DNA of 64,000 nucleotides from an uncultured Carboxylicivirga sp. GTDB lineage: Bacteria > Bacteroidota > Bacteroidia > Bacteroidales > Marinilabiliaceae. The notes under the pieces are model-generated. The model searched no databases and was not told the origin of the DNA. It saw only the letters and a list, made by a program, of their open reading frames with translations. The stretch lies in NCBI RefSeq assembly GCF_963674565.1, contig NZ_OY771430.1, positions 3,906,001 to 3,970,000 of the forward strand, given 5' to 3'. Positions 28,801-37,517 of this stretch are shown here, one piece after another (within the stretch, counting starts at the first letter, position 1; every line of letters starts with the position of its first letter). A program made the translations under genes and the position numbers.

Positions 28801-28937
28801 AATTTGTATGATGTAGAGATAAATTCACCACAGTCCCAGAAACTGGCTGTTGGTTCGATAGTCATGATGTACACTGTGGCGGAGATAAAAAAGGTTAACC
28901 AGCCAAGCAGCAAATTCAATCGGGTGTATAGCCTCAT
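25863..28937 (-). CDS. DUF2723 family GT-C-type membrane glycosyltransferase (copy 1)
   Basis: This is a 1024-residue protein. The first 560 residues hold about a dozen membrane segments. Immediately after TM1 stands the motif SFWDCGEFISTSYKLLVGHP (about 32-51), whose Asp/Glu pair in the first periplasmic loop is the usual catalytic position of GT-C enzymes. The last 400 residues form a soluble domain with helical TPR-like repeats. DUF2723 proteins are related to eukaryotic TMEM260, a protein O-mannosyltransferase, so transfer of a lipid-linked sugar to exported proteins is a reasonable inference. The gene overlaps nothing but is tightly followed by the NodB-type deacetylase. A paralogue lies directly upstream. 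Confidence 0.88.
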   Translation of the reverse strand: MRLYTRLNLLLGWLTFFISATVYIMTIEPTASFWDCGEFISTSYKLLVGHPPGAPFFMIMGRFFSLFAPDQGAVAAMINIMSALASAFTILFLFWTITHLAKKIFISEEEPPIWRTMAVMGAGLVGALAYTFSDTFWFSAVEGEVYAMSSLFTAVVFWAILKWENVAGKPYANRWLVLIAYLMGLSIGVHLLNLLAIPAIVFVYYFKLYEVNRNNTIKALVISGVILAGVLYGIIPGVVTVASWFELMFVNGFGLPFNTGVLFYAVLLIAALVAGIWITYKKRMAIANTILLGVTVILIGYSSFAMIVIRSYANPPMDQNSPEDVFSLMSYLNREQYGDRPLFFGQNFNSPLDRKSMNEEDGAPVRIKKDGKYVTVMHRTEYAFDDKTTTIFPRMYSREAHHIEQYKAWTDFKGKKVTVDDERGVPKQIQVPTLWENIKFFMNYQVYYMYFRYFMWNFSGRQNDIQGHGEVNKGNWITGIKFIDQMRLGDESKLSDLYTKNRGRNKYYMLPLILGLVGMFFQFNAGKNGKQGFWIVLLLFFLTGLAIVIYLNQTPYQPRERDYAYAGSFYAFAIWIGLGVLAIVDGLKRFVPGSVGAGIATILSLIFVPGIMASENWDDHDRSERYVARDLAYNYLNTCADNAIIFTNGDNDTFPLWYAQEVEGVRTDVRVCNLSYLQTDWYIDQMKRKAYDSDPMPFSMNHDQYVTGSRDVVYMLDRIKGAIDLKDAIDFVASDNKKTKTVPEYSGTLDYLPSKQFTLKYDSLKVIQNGIVSEEAAHLMAPEVDINIKKDVILKNELMILDLFATNNWDRPVYFAVTVGADNYVSLQDYFQLEGFAYQVVPIKTENDNGQYGRVDTERMYTNMMEKFRWGGFENPKVYLDENHMRMANNIRNNLARLALALLDEGKDEKAQKVLDKTMEVLSEDRVPHNYFSIFLAEGYFRLGEFEKGEEILKDLSSDKMKDFDYYNSLTPDKQKTVGREPDTAMAIYMEVVRMAQKYNRTDFMKQLQGDYEQRMNQMGFYEN

Positions 28938-29060
28938 AATAACTTAATTTCAATCAGATAGAACTCCATTTAAAGAAATTCTTTTCCAGCTTTCGTCAGA
29001 TAATTGCCAAAAATACAATTTTTATTAGAACAGGTCATTATTTATTATGTATTAAGCAAC

Positions 29061-29104
29061 GATGAGTCCGAACATTAACTAATCATTAACGTATCGAACT
29101 CATC
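29061..29104 (-). repeat. inverted repeat between the two DUF2723 genes
   Basis: Arms at 29061-29071 and 29094-29104 (GATGAGTTCGA with TCGGACTCATC on the minus strand) pair over 11 positions with one G-T wobble around a 22-base loop. It lies 20 bases past the stop of copy 2. No T-run follows, so it may be a weak terminator or an mRNA 3'-end structure. Confidence 0.35.
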
Positions 29105-29124
29105 AAATATTTTTTCAGGGCAGG

Positions 29125-32079
29125 CTATTCTCCTAATAATCTTGATAACCCCAAATCAGAATAGGTATTTTCAAACTGTTCCAATAATTTTTTATTACCC
29201 ATCAGCCTTAAGACATTATTTAATAATCTACCGTTATCCAACTCTTCTGAGAATTGTTGAGCTGAAGCATTCTTCAAACGGTTCGACTGGGCATTAAACC
29301 AATACAAATTATTGATGTGTCGTTGTAAAAGAAAGTCAATCTTCTCTGTTGCTTCGTTTATTAATCCGGTTTCGTAGGCCAGTTGCAAGAATGGAATATT
29401 CCCTGACGCCTCCGGGGCAACTTCAATTGGTAATTCCTTCAATCCTTTTCGGATTACGTCGGCAGCCTCCTGCTTTCTTCCTTCTTCGAGCAAACCAAGA
29501 ACCAATAAATTGATCATCTGACGATAGCGCATCACATCAAAGGTTCTTCTGCAATAATGATCGTAATATGAGGAAGTTCCATCCCCAATAAACACCTTAT
29601 TCATAAATGAATTGAGCAATACATCAGTATCAACATAAACCTGTTCATCCGGCGATTTGGATTTAGGTACCAGTTGATAAACCATCCCTTCGTAACGCAG
29701 GTAATCCTCTAAACCAAGGAATATCTCCGGATCAGCACCTGTTGTAAAATAAATTGGTCGCTTCCAGTTATTGGTTGCCAGAATATCAAGTAAGGCAATA
29801 TCATTTTTATATAACACCCGTTTAGGACAAGTCCACTTTACGGTATCCTTATCATTATATGGCAAAGCAAAATTACCAATTGGCGAATAATCAATCTTCT
29901 GTCCACTCTGCAAAGGCAGTTTACTCTGCTCATTGTCGCTGCCAATAAAACGAACCACACTCATTAATGGAGCATAATCTTCATCACGATCCATTACCAA
30001 AGCATGATCCAGATCGCCGTTTTTATATCTATCAATATTTATTGTGAATGGCATCTGACCAGCATCATTAACAGCCTCAGCCAACTGACGAACACACCAG
30101 TCAGCACCCATCAAACCATAGTTAATTACCCTGACATCTGTTCTGAAGCCTTCTACTTCCTGCACATACCAAACCGGGTAAGTATCGTTATCACCATATG
30201 TAAAAAGGATAGCATTGGGCTCACAGGAAGCCAGATAACTCCGAGCCATGTTCAAAGCAAAATAACGGTTATCCCTATTGTGATCATCAAAATTCTGAGA
30301 CAACATCAAAACAGGAACACCCATCACCAACAATACCATGGCCAGATACCCGGTCAACGAACTTTTAGAAAATGTTTTTAACCAATGAGCAATGGCAAAA
30401 GCTCCAAAAGAAATAAATATGGCAAAAGCATAAAACGACCCAGCAAAAGCATAATCACGTTCGCGGGGTTCAAACGGTGTTTGATTTAAATAAAGAATGA
30501 TAACTGGACCAGTCATCAGAAATAGCAAACCGGTTACAGCCAGGTATTTTTTGCCATTTTTACCAGCTCCTATTAAAAAAATGATCCCCAACAAACCCAC
30601 TAATAATGGCAATAAAAAATAACGATTGCGAGATGGATTGTTTTGGGCGAGACTAGGATAAATGCCTCCCTGTATATCTTTATCCAATAAGGGAATACCG
30701 GTTATCCAGTTACCTTTCAGCACATCTCCATGTCCTTGTTCATCATTTTGTCTACCAGAGAAATTCCACATAAAATAGCGGAAATACATATGGTTAATCT
30801 GGTAGTTAAAGAAGAATTTAAGGTTACTGGCAAAAGATGGTTTTTCTTTACTTTTAGGATTGACACCTGCCCACATTTGGTATCCGTAGATATGAGTCGG
30901 GCTGCTACTATGCATCCTTGGAAAGAAGCCTGTTCCTTTGGAATCATATTCATATTCGTCAGCCTTTTGATAACTCTCGTACTCGGTTCCATTAAAACGA
31001 TAGGCCGTTTTGTATTTTAATTCACCTGCCTCGGCATTGTAATACTGTCCATATAGTAATGGACTCTGTGCATATTGCTCACGATTGAGAAAACTATCGA
31101 GTGTAAATACGTTAGATGGATCGTTAAGATTAATTGGTGTATTCGCATCGGCTCGTATGATTATCATAGCATATGATGAATAACCGATCAGGAAAACCAG
31201 ACTGATTACAGCCAAAAGGTGTTGCCAGTTGTTTTTCTTTCGGGTTTTGAATACAGCAAAGAATAACAAACCAAAGATTACTATAGAGAAAAACAATAGA
31301 CCTGAATTTTTTGGTAATCCGAAGCTGTTCACACTCATCAATTCAAACTTCTCAGCTAACCAAAGACCATTTTGAATCACACCAAAAAGCAATATTCCCA
31401 GAATAACACCACCATAAACTATAGCTTTTAAAAACAACATCCACGAAAAAGGTGCTCTGCGAAGTAATATCAATAAAATAAGAACAGGAATGATCAAAAG
31501 GTTCAATAAATGCACCCCTACCGATAAGCCAGTCAGATAGGCAATCAAAATCAGCCATTTTACGCCAGACCCTGTTTTTTCATGCGCTTCCTCCCACTTC
31601 AAAAACATCCAGAAACACAGAGCTGTAAACAGCATCGATAAGGCATAAACTTCGGCCTCTACAGCCGAAAACCAGAAAGTGTCGGAAACAGCAAAAGCTA
31701 ACGCTCCGATCGCAGAAGGAACAACAATATAAAGATATGAAGCAATATCCTGAGTATATTTACTAAATATACGACGCAACATATGCTCTGCCGAAAAATA
31801 CATCAACATAATAGTAGCCGATGATGAAAACACCGACAACAGGTTGGCTGTATAGGCAATCTGAGATGTATCACTGGCAAAAAGATTCAGAAACCGTCCG
31901 AGTAACAGATAAAAGGGTGCTCCGGGCGGGTGCCCTACCTCCATCTTGGCCATACATGAAATAAACTCACCACAGTCCCACAAGCTCGCTGTCGGGGCCA
32001 TGGTAATCCAATAAAGAATGGTGGTTAGAATAAAGATTGTCCAACCTATAATCAGGTTCAAGCGTTTTAGTGGATTCAT
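29125..32079 (-). CDS. DUF2723 family GT-C-type membrane glycosyltransferase (copy 2)
   Basis: This 984-residue paralogue of the neighbouring copy has the same architecture: TM1, the SLWDCGEFISCMAKMEVGHP motif (about 33-52), about a dozen membrane spans, the shared QTPFEPRERDYAFAGSFYAF and FTYGDNDTYPVWYVQEVEGF blocks, and a soluble C-terminal helical domain. Both copies keep the putative catalytic Asp/Glu, so both may be active, perhaps on different acceptors. It is separated from copy 1 by 187 bases containing an inverted repeat and is divergent from pfkA. The function is inferred as for copy 1. Confidence 0.88.
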   Translation of the reverse strand: MNPLKRLNLIIGWTIFILTTILYWITMAPTASLWDCGEFISCMAKMEVGHPPGAPFYLLLGRFLNLFASDTSQIAYTANLLSVFSSSATIMLMYFSAEHMLRRIFSKYTQDIASYLYIVVPSAIGALAFAVSDTFWFSAVEAEVYALSMLFTALCFWMFLKWEEAHEKTGSGVKWLILIAYLTGLSVGVHLLNLLIIPVLILLILLRRAPFSWMLFLKAIVYGGVILGILLFGVIQNGLWLAEKFELMSVNSFGLPKNSGLLFFSIVIFGLLFFAVFKTRKKNNWQHLLAVISLVFLIGYSSYAMIIIRADANTPINLNDPSNVFTLDSFLNREQYAQSPLLYGQYYNAEAGELKYKTAYRFNGTEYESYQKADEYEYDSKGTGFFPRMHSSSPTHIYGYQMWAGVNPKSKEKPSFASNLKFFFNYQINHMYFRYFMWNFSGRQNDEQGHGDVLKGNWITGIPLLDKDIQGGIYPSLAQNNPSRNRYFLLPLLVGLLGIIFLIGAGKNGKKYLAVTGLLFLMTGPVIILYLNQTPFEPRERDYAFAGSFYAFAIFISFGAFAIAHWLKTFSKSSLTGYLAMVLLVMGVPVLMLSQNFDDHNRDNRYFALNMARSYLASCEPNAILFTYGDNDTYPVWYVQEVEGFRTDVRVINYGLMGADWCVRQLAEAVNDAGQMPFTINIDRYKNGDLDHALVMDRDEDYAPLMSVVRFIGSDNEQSKLPLQSGQKIDYSPIGNFALPYNDKDTVKWTCPKRVLYKNDIALLDILATNNWKRPIYFTTGADPEIFLGLEDYLRYEGMVYQLVPKSKSPDEQVYVDTDVLLNSFMNKVFIGDGTSSYYDHYCRRTFDVMRYRQMINLLVLGLLEEGRKQEAADVIRKGLKELPIEVAPEASGNIPFLQLAYETGLINEATEKIDFLLQRHINNLYWFNAQSNRLKNASAQQFSEELDNGRLLNNVLRLMGNKKLLEQFENTYSDLGLSRLLGE

Positions 32080-32273
32080 GGGGTATAATTAAATTCCCCT
32101 AAAGATAGTTTTTCAACGTATATTATTGTAATAATTTAGTCATCAAACTATGATTAGTCTTCGAAACTGTTTGATTCTTATGTTAAAATTCATTTTTACG
32201 GTCAATTAATCTAAATAGAGGGGGTAACTTAAAATACCCTATAAAAATTGATAAAATGCCTCCCCTATTTTTA

Positions 32274-32303
32274 TTGATATTTCAGAGTTTAGCATTAACA
32301 TTG
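32274..32303 (+). promoter_or_regulatory. promoter of pfkA
   Basis: TTG (32274-32276) is followed after exactly 19 bases by TAACATTG (32296-32303). This fits the Bacteroidota -33/-7 layout with one mismatch to TANNTTTG. It predicts a leader of about 70 bases. Confidence 0.5.
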
Positions 32304-32377
32304 CACTTCCGTTTTATGAAGAAGAAAGATACCCTTAGTTCAACTTAGAAGTCAAATAAAAACAAATTATATATCAC

Positions 32378-33367
32378 ATGAATAAACTTTCTAAAATAGG
32401 GGTTTTAACTTCAGGAGGGGATGCACCCGGAATGAATGCAGCCGTGCGTGCTGTGGTGCGTAAATGTATTTACGAGAACATCGAAGTTGTTGGCATTATC
32501 AAGGGTTACCAGGGGCTTGTAAATGGCGATTTTCTTCCTTTGGATGCAGGTTCTGTGAGTGGAATTCTAAAGCTTGGAGGAACCATGCTTAAATCGGCCA
32601 GATGTCCTGAGTTTCGCACACCGGAAGGAAGAGCAACAGCCTATGAAAATTTCAAGAAAGAAAAATTAGACGGTCTGGTTGTTATTGGTGGAGACGGTAC
32701 ATTTACCGGAGCCAATATTTTTGGCCGCGAATACAACATTCCAATCATTGGGGTTCCAGGCACCATTGACAACGATCTTTACGGAACCGATTTAACCATT
32801 GGTTACGATACAGCCTTAAATACTGTTGTGGATGCAGTAGATAAAATACGAGATACAGCAACGGCTCATAGTCGTTTGTTTTTTATTGAGGTTATGGGAC
32901 GTGATGCTGGCTTTATTGCATTAAATGCAGGTGTTGCTTCCGGTGCTGAAGTGGTACTTCTGCCAGAGAAAAAAACCAACTATAATGATCTAAAACGTTT
33001 CCTTGAGAAACAATATTCATATCAGAAAGATAGTAGCATTGTGTTGGTTGCCGAAGGAGAAAAAATGGGCAATACCTTTGAAATAGCCAAACGTGTGAAT
33101 GACGAACATCCTGAATACGATGCAAGGGTTACTATTTTAGGTCACCTTCAACGTGGAGGTTCACCAACTGTTGCTGACCGTGTGCTGGCAAGTGAGCTGG
33201 GTGTTGCTGCTGTTGAAGCTTTGATGGATGACCAGAAAAGCATTATGGTGGGAATGGTTGATGGCGAGATTGTTCATGTACCATTTAATCAGGCCTTGAA
33301 AAATAAGAAAGGAATTAATGAGCGCTTATTTAGCCTTATCAACGTTCTATCAGGTGGTAAACGATAA
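32378..33367 (+). CDS. pfkA: ATP-dependent 6-phosphofructokinase
   Basis: This enzyme phosphorylates fructose 6-phosphate to fructose 1,6-bisphosphate in glycolysis. The 329-residue protein carries LTSGGDAPGMNAAVRA at the N-terminus. The GGDGTFTGA motif (about 107-115) has a Gly after the Asp, which marks ATP rather than pyrophosphate use. The catalytic PGTIDNDLYGTD segment (about 128-139), VMGRDAGFIAL and GHLQRGGSPT follow. It has its own promoter and terminator, so it is monocistronic. Confidence 0.97.
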   Translation: MNKLSKIGVLTSGGDAPGMNAAVRAVVRKCIYENIEVVGIIKGYQGLVNGDFLPLDAGSVSGILKLGGTMLKSARCPEFRTPEGRATAYENFKKEKLDGLVVIGGDGTFTGANIFGREYNIPIIGVPGTIDNDLYGTDLTIGYDTALNTVVDAVDKIRDTATAHSRLFFIEVMGRDAGFIALNAGVASGAEVVLLPEKKTNYNDLKRFLEKQYSYQKDSSIVLVAEGEKMGNTFEIAKRVNDEHPEYDARVTILGHLQRGGSPTVADRVLASELGVAAVEALMDDQKSIMVGMVDGEIVHVPFNQALKNKKGINERLFSLINVLSGGKR

Positions 33368-33387
33368 GTAAAAAAGATATAAATGAG

Positions 33388-33419
33388 GAAAGCCCGGTAT
33401 TTAAATATCGGGCTTTTAT
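33388..33419 (+). terminator. rho-independent terminator after pfkA
   Basis: AAAGCCCG (33388-33395) pairs with CGGGCTTT (33408-33415), the palindromic interior can extend the stem, and TTTATTTG follows. Confidence 0.88.
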
Positions 33420-33593
33420 TTGTTTTTACTCAAATGAATTTAGTTTATAAAATCAACTTGTTCAATACATACTAAACTTTTCATCAATCAGAAAGAGATA
33501 GAATTGAATACATAAGCTTTATCAGAATACAATCATAGCAAACTATATAATTTTGCTTATACATTCAATTCGCCTCGTTTTTTTTTAGATCAA

Positions 33594-35294
33594 TTACAAT
33601 TCGGTATTTAATATTGTATAAACCTTATCAGGGTCGGTACTAACAGTATAATCAGTATAGGGACTATAATAATTTTCATAATCATAGTATACCATCACAT
33701 AATAGCTTGTATTGATTTCTAAATTCTCAATTACTGCAATACCATTTTCATCTGTTTTCCCAACTGCGAGGGCAGAAGTCAAGGCACTGGCAACATTAAT
33801 CTTATGATATTCTGTTAGAATTATATATGCATTCTTTACAGGTGCACTTGAAGAGCTACTTCCGGAATAAATCTCAAATGTCATATCATTGTATATAATC
33901 AATACCTCATCAGCATCGAAAACCGGTTCAACAAAGGTTGTTTGTCCTTCTTCGATTTTTACCTTAAAATAAGCACGTTGCGAATGATCTTCATTTGTGT
34001 ATGCCCATAAATAATATTCCCCAACCGGAACATTCTCAATTAATGCATGCCCTAACGAATCTGTCTTAGTAGTATACAACTCTGTAATACCTGAAAAATA
34101 GGGAGAGGTAGAGGTCGTAAGAGTAATATTTACGTTACTTAAGCTTAGTGTATCTATTGAAGAACCTATTTCATATTTTGCCTTACCAATCATTTCAAAC
34201 GAACCATAAACCTTAAAAAAGGTATCTTTATCAACTTCCAGTTTAGTGGTTTCACTTAGTTCATCTGGAAAATAAAATCCACCTAATTGTTGATATGTAG
34301 CCATATCGAGATACACCCAAAGATAATAGTAATTATAATCCTCTAGCTGAGACCTGGATACAGATACTAAACCATTGGAATCGGAACTTACTATAAATTC
34401 ACGGTATGAATAAGCACTACTAAAGTTACTTGAGCTTGTAGTAGAAAATAATAAATTTGCATTGGTTAAATAGGTGGTATCCTTAACACCGGATATCGCA
34501 TTATCTTCAGTATAAAATATTTGAAACTGATAATCTGTAGGATTTGAATTAGAAACATCAAAATTTTCATTTTCAGCATACAAGACATCTTCATAAGTTT
34601 CATCCTTAGTTATATAGATATAACTCTCTGAATAATACGTAACTATTGACAAAATATCATATTCAGTACTATTATAATAACCTATAAGATAATAATTTCC
34701 ATGAGGAATCTTATTCGCGGTAATTGATCCTTCACTATCTGTTTTACCAATAGGAATGGAATTATTCATATATTCTTCAAACGATAAGAATGAATCATAA
34801 TTATTGGCAGCAATAAGTGCAATATTCATATTGTCAGCTACATACTTATCGTTATCATCAATTAAATAAACTTTTAAATCTAATGATCCAACATAGGTTG
34901 ATAAATCAACATTACGGGTCTCAACTTCACCTACTACAACTTGAACAAAATTAAAGACCGTATACTCTTCATTATCCTTTGTAGTAAGTTTAGAATAAAC
35001 CAAGTATAAACCGCTATTGATTTTTCCGAAATCAGCCTGCCCATCTTCATCTGTATAAACAGTTTTAATTGCATAATCATCTGATGGGGAAAATGATATA
35101 CCGTTACTTAACAGTTGGGCATTAAACAAATTTAATTTAGCACTTTTAACTGGCTCACCTTCAGGATCAGTAATTACATATACAATCGATCCAGTTTCTT
35201 CAATTGTAACATTAATATCGTCGATAGAATTTTCGCACGAGAAAGAAAGTAACGCTATTATTGCAAAAACAATAGCTGTTTTTGTTGTTTTCAT
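33594..35294 (-). CDS. lipoprotein with repeated Ig-like (Cna-B/SpaA or CarboxypepD_reg type) domains
   Basis: This is a 566-residue lipoprotein (signal ending LLSFSC, Cys20). The mature part is very rich in Ser, Tyr, Thr, Asn and Asp. It contains at least five units of 80-100 residues that repeat the pattern 'x-V-x-A-x-(I/V)-x-L-x...T-D-x-x-G-x-A-x-(I/F)-x-x-(L/I)-x-x-G-x-Y-Y-(L/V)': examples are TDEDGQADFGKINSGLYLVY, TDSEGSITANKIPHGNYYLI, TDSLGHALIENVPVGEYYLW and TDENGIAVIENLEINTSYYV. This is the signature of small prealbumin-like beta-sandwich domains. It is probably surface exposed. I do not know its ligand. It has no obvious operon partner. Confidence 0.8.
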   Translation of the reverse strand: MKTTKTAIVFAIIALLSFSCENSIDDINVTIEETGSIVYVITDPEGEPVKSAKLNLFNAQLLSNGISFSPSDDYAIKTVYTDEDGQADFGKINSGLYLVYSKLTTKDNEEYTVFNFVQVVVGEVETRNVDLSTYVGSLDLKVYLIDDNDKYVADNMNIALIAANNYDSFLSFEEYMNNSIPIGKTDSEGSITANKIPHGNYYLIGYYNSTEYDILSIVTYYSESYIYITKDETYEDVLYAENENFDVSNSNPTDYQFQIFYTEDNAISGVKDTTYLTNANLLFSTTSSSNFSSAYSYREFIVSSDSNGLVSVSRSQLEDYNYYYLWVYLDMATYQQLGGFYFPDELSETTKLEVDKDTFFKVYGSFEMIGKAKYEIGSSIDTLSLSNVNITLTTSTSPYFSGITELYTTKTDSLGHALIENVPVGEYYLWAYTNEDHSQRAYFKVKIEEGQTTFVEPVFDADEVLIIYNDMTFEIYSGSSSSSAPVKNAYIILTEYHKINVASALTSALAVGKTDENGIAVIENLEINTSYYVMVYYDYENYYSPYTDYTVSTDPDKVYTILNTEL

Positions 35295-35793
35295 TTAGAG
35301 TTGATTTGATTAATTGAAAATTAATTCAAAGAGAATTCCTAAATATCAGATCTCCCTACTTTGACTATCAAATATATAAATTAATAACAACATTATGTAT
35401 GACACTGTTATAAAACACATTTCTTACATGTCCTTTATTTAGCCATCTTTAATGAAGTTGAAACAATAATTACATACAATATAAAAAGTATATCACAACA
35501 GTGTTTGATAAAAAGTTTCAAAATGATAAGTCAAAAAAATAATTTGAAGAATAATTCAACAATTTGCTCGGTCCAAGATGAGAATTAGTCCATAACAAAT
35601 CAGCGTTTCAGACGGCAATTTCACAAATGTACCCTCATAAAAAAATGATACACAATTATAGTGATGAATACGATTTGAATAAAACACTTATAAATCCTGT
35701 AGTCAGATATTTTAATAACAATTAACTACTAATCTTTTCTTGCTGAAAACAAGGCTACAACAAGGATTACGTGTTATTTTTTCTAAAAAGTTC
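35295..35793. other. AT-rich intergenic region, no gene seen
   Basis: About 500 very AT-rich bases separate the lipoprotein gene from the tRNA promoter. I see no reading frame with coding character on either strand, no stable hairpin of note and no repeat. Confidence 0.6.
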
Positions 35794-35823
35794 TTGCATT
35801 GCAAAAAAAACTATCTATATTTG
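35794..35823 (+). promoter_or_regulatory. promoter of the tRNA-Gln genes
   Basis: TTG (35794-35796) and TATATTTG (35816-35823) are separated by 19 bases, a near-ideal Bacteroidota promoter. The expected transcript start is near 35830, 23 bases before the first tRNA. Confidence 0.7.
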
Positions 35824-35852
35824 CATCGCTTTTGACAAAAAAGCATGGCGAT

Positions 35853-35923
35853 TGTCCCATGGTGTAATGGTAACACACCTGGTTTTGGTCCAGGCATTTA
35901 AGGTTCGAGTCCTTATGGGACAA
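35853..35923 (+). tRNA. tRNA-Gln (anticodon UUG), copy 1
   Basis: A cloverleaf folds with acceptor arms TGTCCCA and TGGGACA and discriminator A. The anticodon stem CCTGG/CCAGG encloses TTTTGGT, giving anticodon TTG for Gln, and the T-arm contains GGTTCGAGTCC. CCA is not encoded. Confidence 0.95.
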
Positions 35924-35925
35924 CT

Positions 35926-35957
35926 AAAAACCCTTTCTAATTTGAGAGGGTTTTTAA
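35926..35957 (+). terminator. terminator between the two tRNA-Gln genes
   Basis: A 12-pair stem (35926-35937 with 35944-35955, one wobble) ends in TTTTT. It stands only 16 bases before the second tRNA. Confidence 0.7.
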
Positions 35958-35971
35958 TTAAAAAACTCGAT

Positions 35972-36042
35972 TGTCCCATGGTGTAATGGTAACACACCTG
36001 GTTTTGGTCCAGGCATTTAAGGTTCGAGTCCTTATGGGACAA
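35972..36042 (+). tRNA. tRNA-Gln (anticodon UUG), copy 2
   Basis: The sequence is identical to copy 1 over the whole 71 bases and lies 119 bases downstream. No promoter is visible between the two, so it depends on read-through of the intervening hairpin. Confidence 0.95.
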
Positions 36043-36049
36043 CGCAAGA

Positions 36050-36075
36050 AAGCGATCGTAAAACGATCGCTTTTT
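36050..36075 (+). terminator. terminator after tRNA-Gln copy 2
   Basis: AGCGATCG (36051-36058) pairs with CGATCGCT (36064-36071), followed by TTTTC. A-residues on the other side make it potentially bidirectional, also serving the convergent TlpA-like gene. Confidence 0.85.
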
Positions 36076-36093
36076 CTGCTTTATAGACTTCAG

Positions 36094-37392
36094 TTATCTT
36101 AAAATTTCCTCCAATTTCTTCTCAAGCTCTGCTGCTCTCAAATTTTTAGCTATAATAATCCCTTTCTGATCTATTAATAGTGTAGTTGGATAAGAACTAA
36201 CTCCAAATTTCTTGATAATATTATTCGATTCTGATGATAAAATCTGAGGCCACGAAATACCATATATAGTACTTAATTTTCTAAGTTCTTCAGCATTACT
36301 ACCACCAACTATACTAATCATCTCAAAATTCTCTTTTGAAGTTTTTTCATAGAGTTCTTTTAACTTCGGTAGTTCTTCCCGGCAGGGTGCACACCATACA
36401 GCCCAAAAATCCAGAAAAATAACTTTTCCTTTTAATTTATCTATATCTATTGCTGCACCTGTTAAAAAGTCATTCCCACTAAATGCTTTAGCTTTATATC
36501 CTATCTGACTTGATTCAGTTTTATCTTCCGATTTTGCAACCTCCTCTAAATTCAATGTGCCTTTATTGGTATTCACACAAATGAATTTATATTGCTTCCC
36601 ATCAATCTCAAAAATGTCATTTTTATTTATAACCTCCACCTCACCAATTTTATTCTTATCATTCAAATCTTCATCTATCAAAGCCAAAACAGGTCTTTCA
36701 TATGATAAATCACCAAAAAATTGTGAACAAACTTCTATTTTTTGACCATTGAAACGTGCAATAGAATATTGTGGAAAATTACGAAAGTACATATTCCTAT
36801 CACTATCATATGAAATAAAAACAGGTGTAGTAACTTTTTCAATTTTATTATGAAAATATCTCTCATAAGAAACTGTTATAGTATTTTCTAATGCAATGGA
36901 ATCCATCGGCATCCCATCAATAGATGGGATAAAGCTTTCATCATCACTAAAATCCAGATTATTATTAGCATCAACTATCAGCCTTCTTTTACCTAAAGAA
37001 TCAATTCCTGCGGCAAATGCAATTTTCGTTTTTACAAATTCTTTTGTGAGAGTAGAGCTATCTGGCTTCCAATAACTCCATGATTTTAACAGAAGCTCAT
37101 ACATCTCTTCCGAGATATTACCATTAAAATAACTCTGATATACATTTTGATAAATATTTGTTTCAATATCCCCAATCTTAACATTTTCCCAACTAGACGG
37201 AACTCCTTCAACTTTTAAATGAGTTTTCCTCCATGGGTTATCTTCATCATCTGAATTTGGTGACATTCCAGACATCCAATAATTGAAACATCCATAGCCA
37301 TATTGGCTGGTTAATGGTATTTCTATTATTTCCTGGCCAAAACCATTCAAGTAACTAACAAAAACAATGATTGTAACTATTAAATACTTCAT
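36094..37392 (-). CDS. exported TlpA-like thiol-disulfide protein
   Basis: This is a 432-residue protein with a signal peptide (MKYLIVTIIVFVSYLNGFGQ). The first 270 residues are a beta-rich region of no named family. The last 150 residues form a thioredoxin-fold domain of the AhpC-TSA/TlpA type, with VIFLDFWAVWCAPCREELPK (CxxC at about 334-337) and the cis-proline segment SSYPTTLLID. It would act as a periplasmic reductase for disulfides in exported proteins or cytochrome maturation. The large N-terminal part is common in Bacteroidota TlpA proteins. It has its own promoter box upstream. Confidence 0.85.
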   Translation of the reverse strand: MKYLIVTIIVFVSYLNGFGQEIIEIPLTSQYGYGCFNYWMSGMSPNSDDEDNPWRKTHLKVEGVPSSWENVKIGDIETNIYQNVYQSYFNGNISEEMYELLLKSWSYWKPDSSTLTKEFVKTKIAFAAGIDSLGKRRLIVDANNNLDFSDDESFIPSIDGMPMDSIALENTITVSYERYFHNKIEKVTTPVFISYDSDRNMYFRNFPQYSIARFNGQKIEVCSQFFGDLSYERPVLALIDEDLNDKNKIGEVEVINKNDIFEIDGKQYKFICVNTNKGTLNLEEVAKSEDKTESSQIGYKAKAFSGNDFLTGAAIDIDKLKGKVIFLDFWAVWCAPCREELPKLKELYEKTSKENFEMISIVGGSNAEELRKLSTIYGISWPQILSSESNNIIKKFGVSSYPTTLLIDQKGIIIAKNLRAAELEKKLEEILR

Positions 37393-37429
37393 AAGATTAG
37401 ATTCTTTTCATTTTAGGTTATTTATTGAT

Positions 37430-37437
37430 CAAATGTA
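37430..37437 (-). promoter_or_regulatory. promoter -7 box of the TlpA-like gene
   Basis: TACATTTG on the minus strand matches TANNTTTG and lies 37 bases before the start codon. Confidence 0.5.
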
Positions 37438-37466
37438 AATACAATTAGGCACTTTGAGTGCAAAAC

Positions 37467-37496
37467 AAAAAAGCGATTGCAAACACAATCGCTTTC
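37467..37496 (-). terminator. terminator after ppnP
   Basis: AAAGCGATTG (37470-37479) and CAATCGCTTT (37486-37495) form a perfect 10-pair stem with a six-base loop and T-rich flank on the minus strand. Confidence 0.85.
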
Positions 37497-37517
37497 CTTA
37501 TCATCTCTGTTATTCGT

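Noticed and set aside
35853..36042. Direct repeat of 71 bases as a possible attachment site or mobile-element boundary.
   Set aside because: Both copies fold as complete tRNA-Gln genes and no integrase or element lies nearby.
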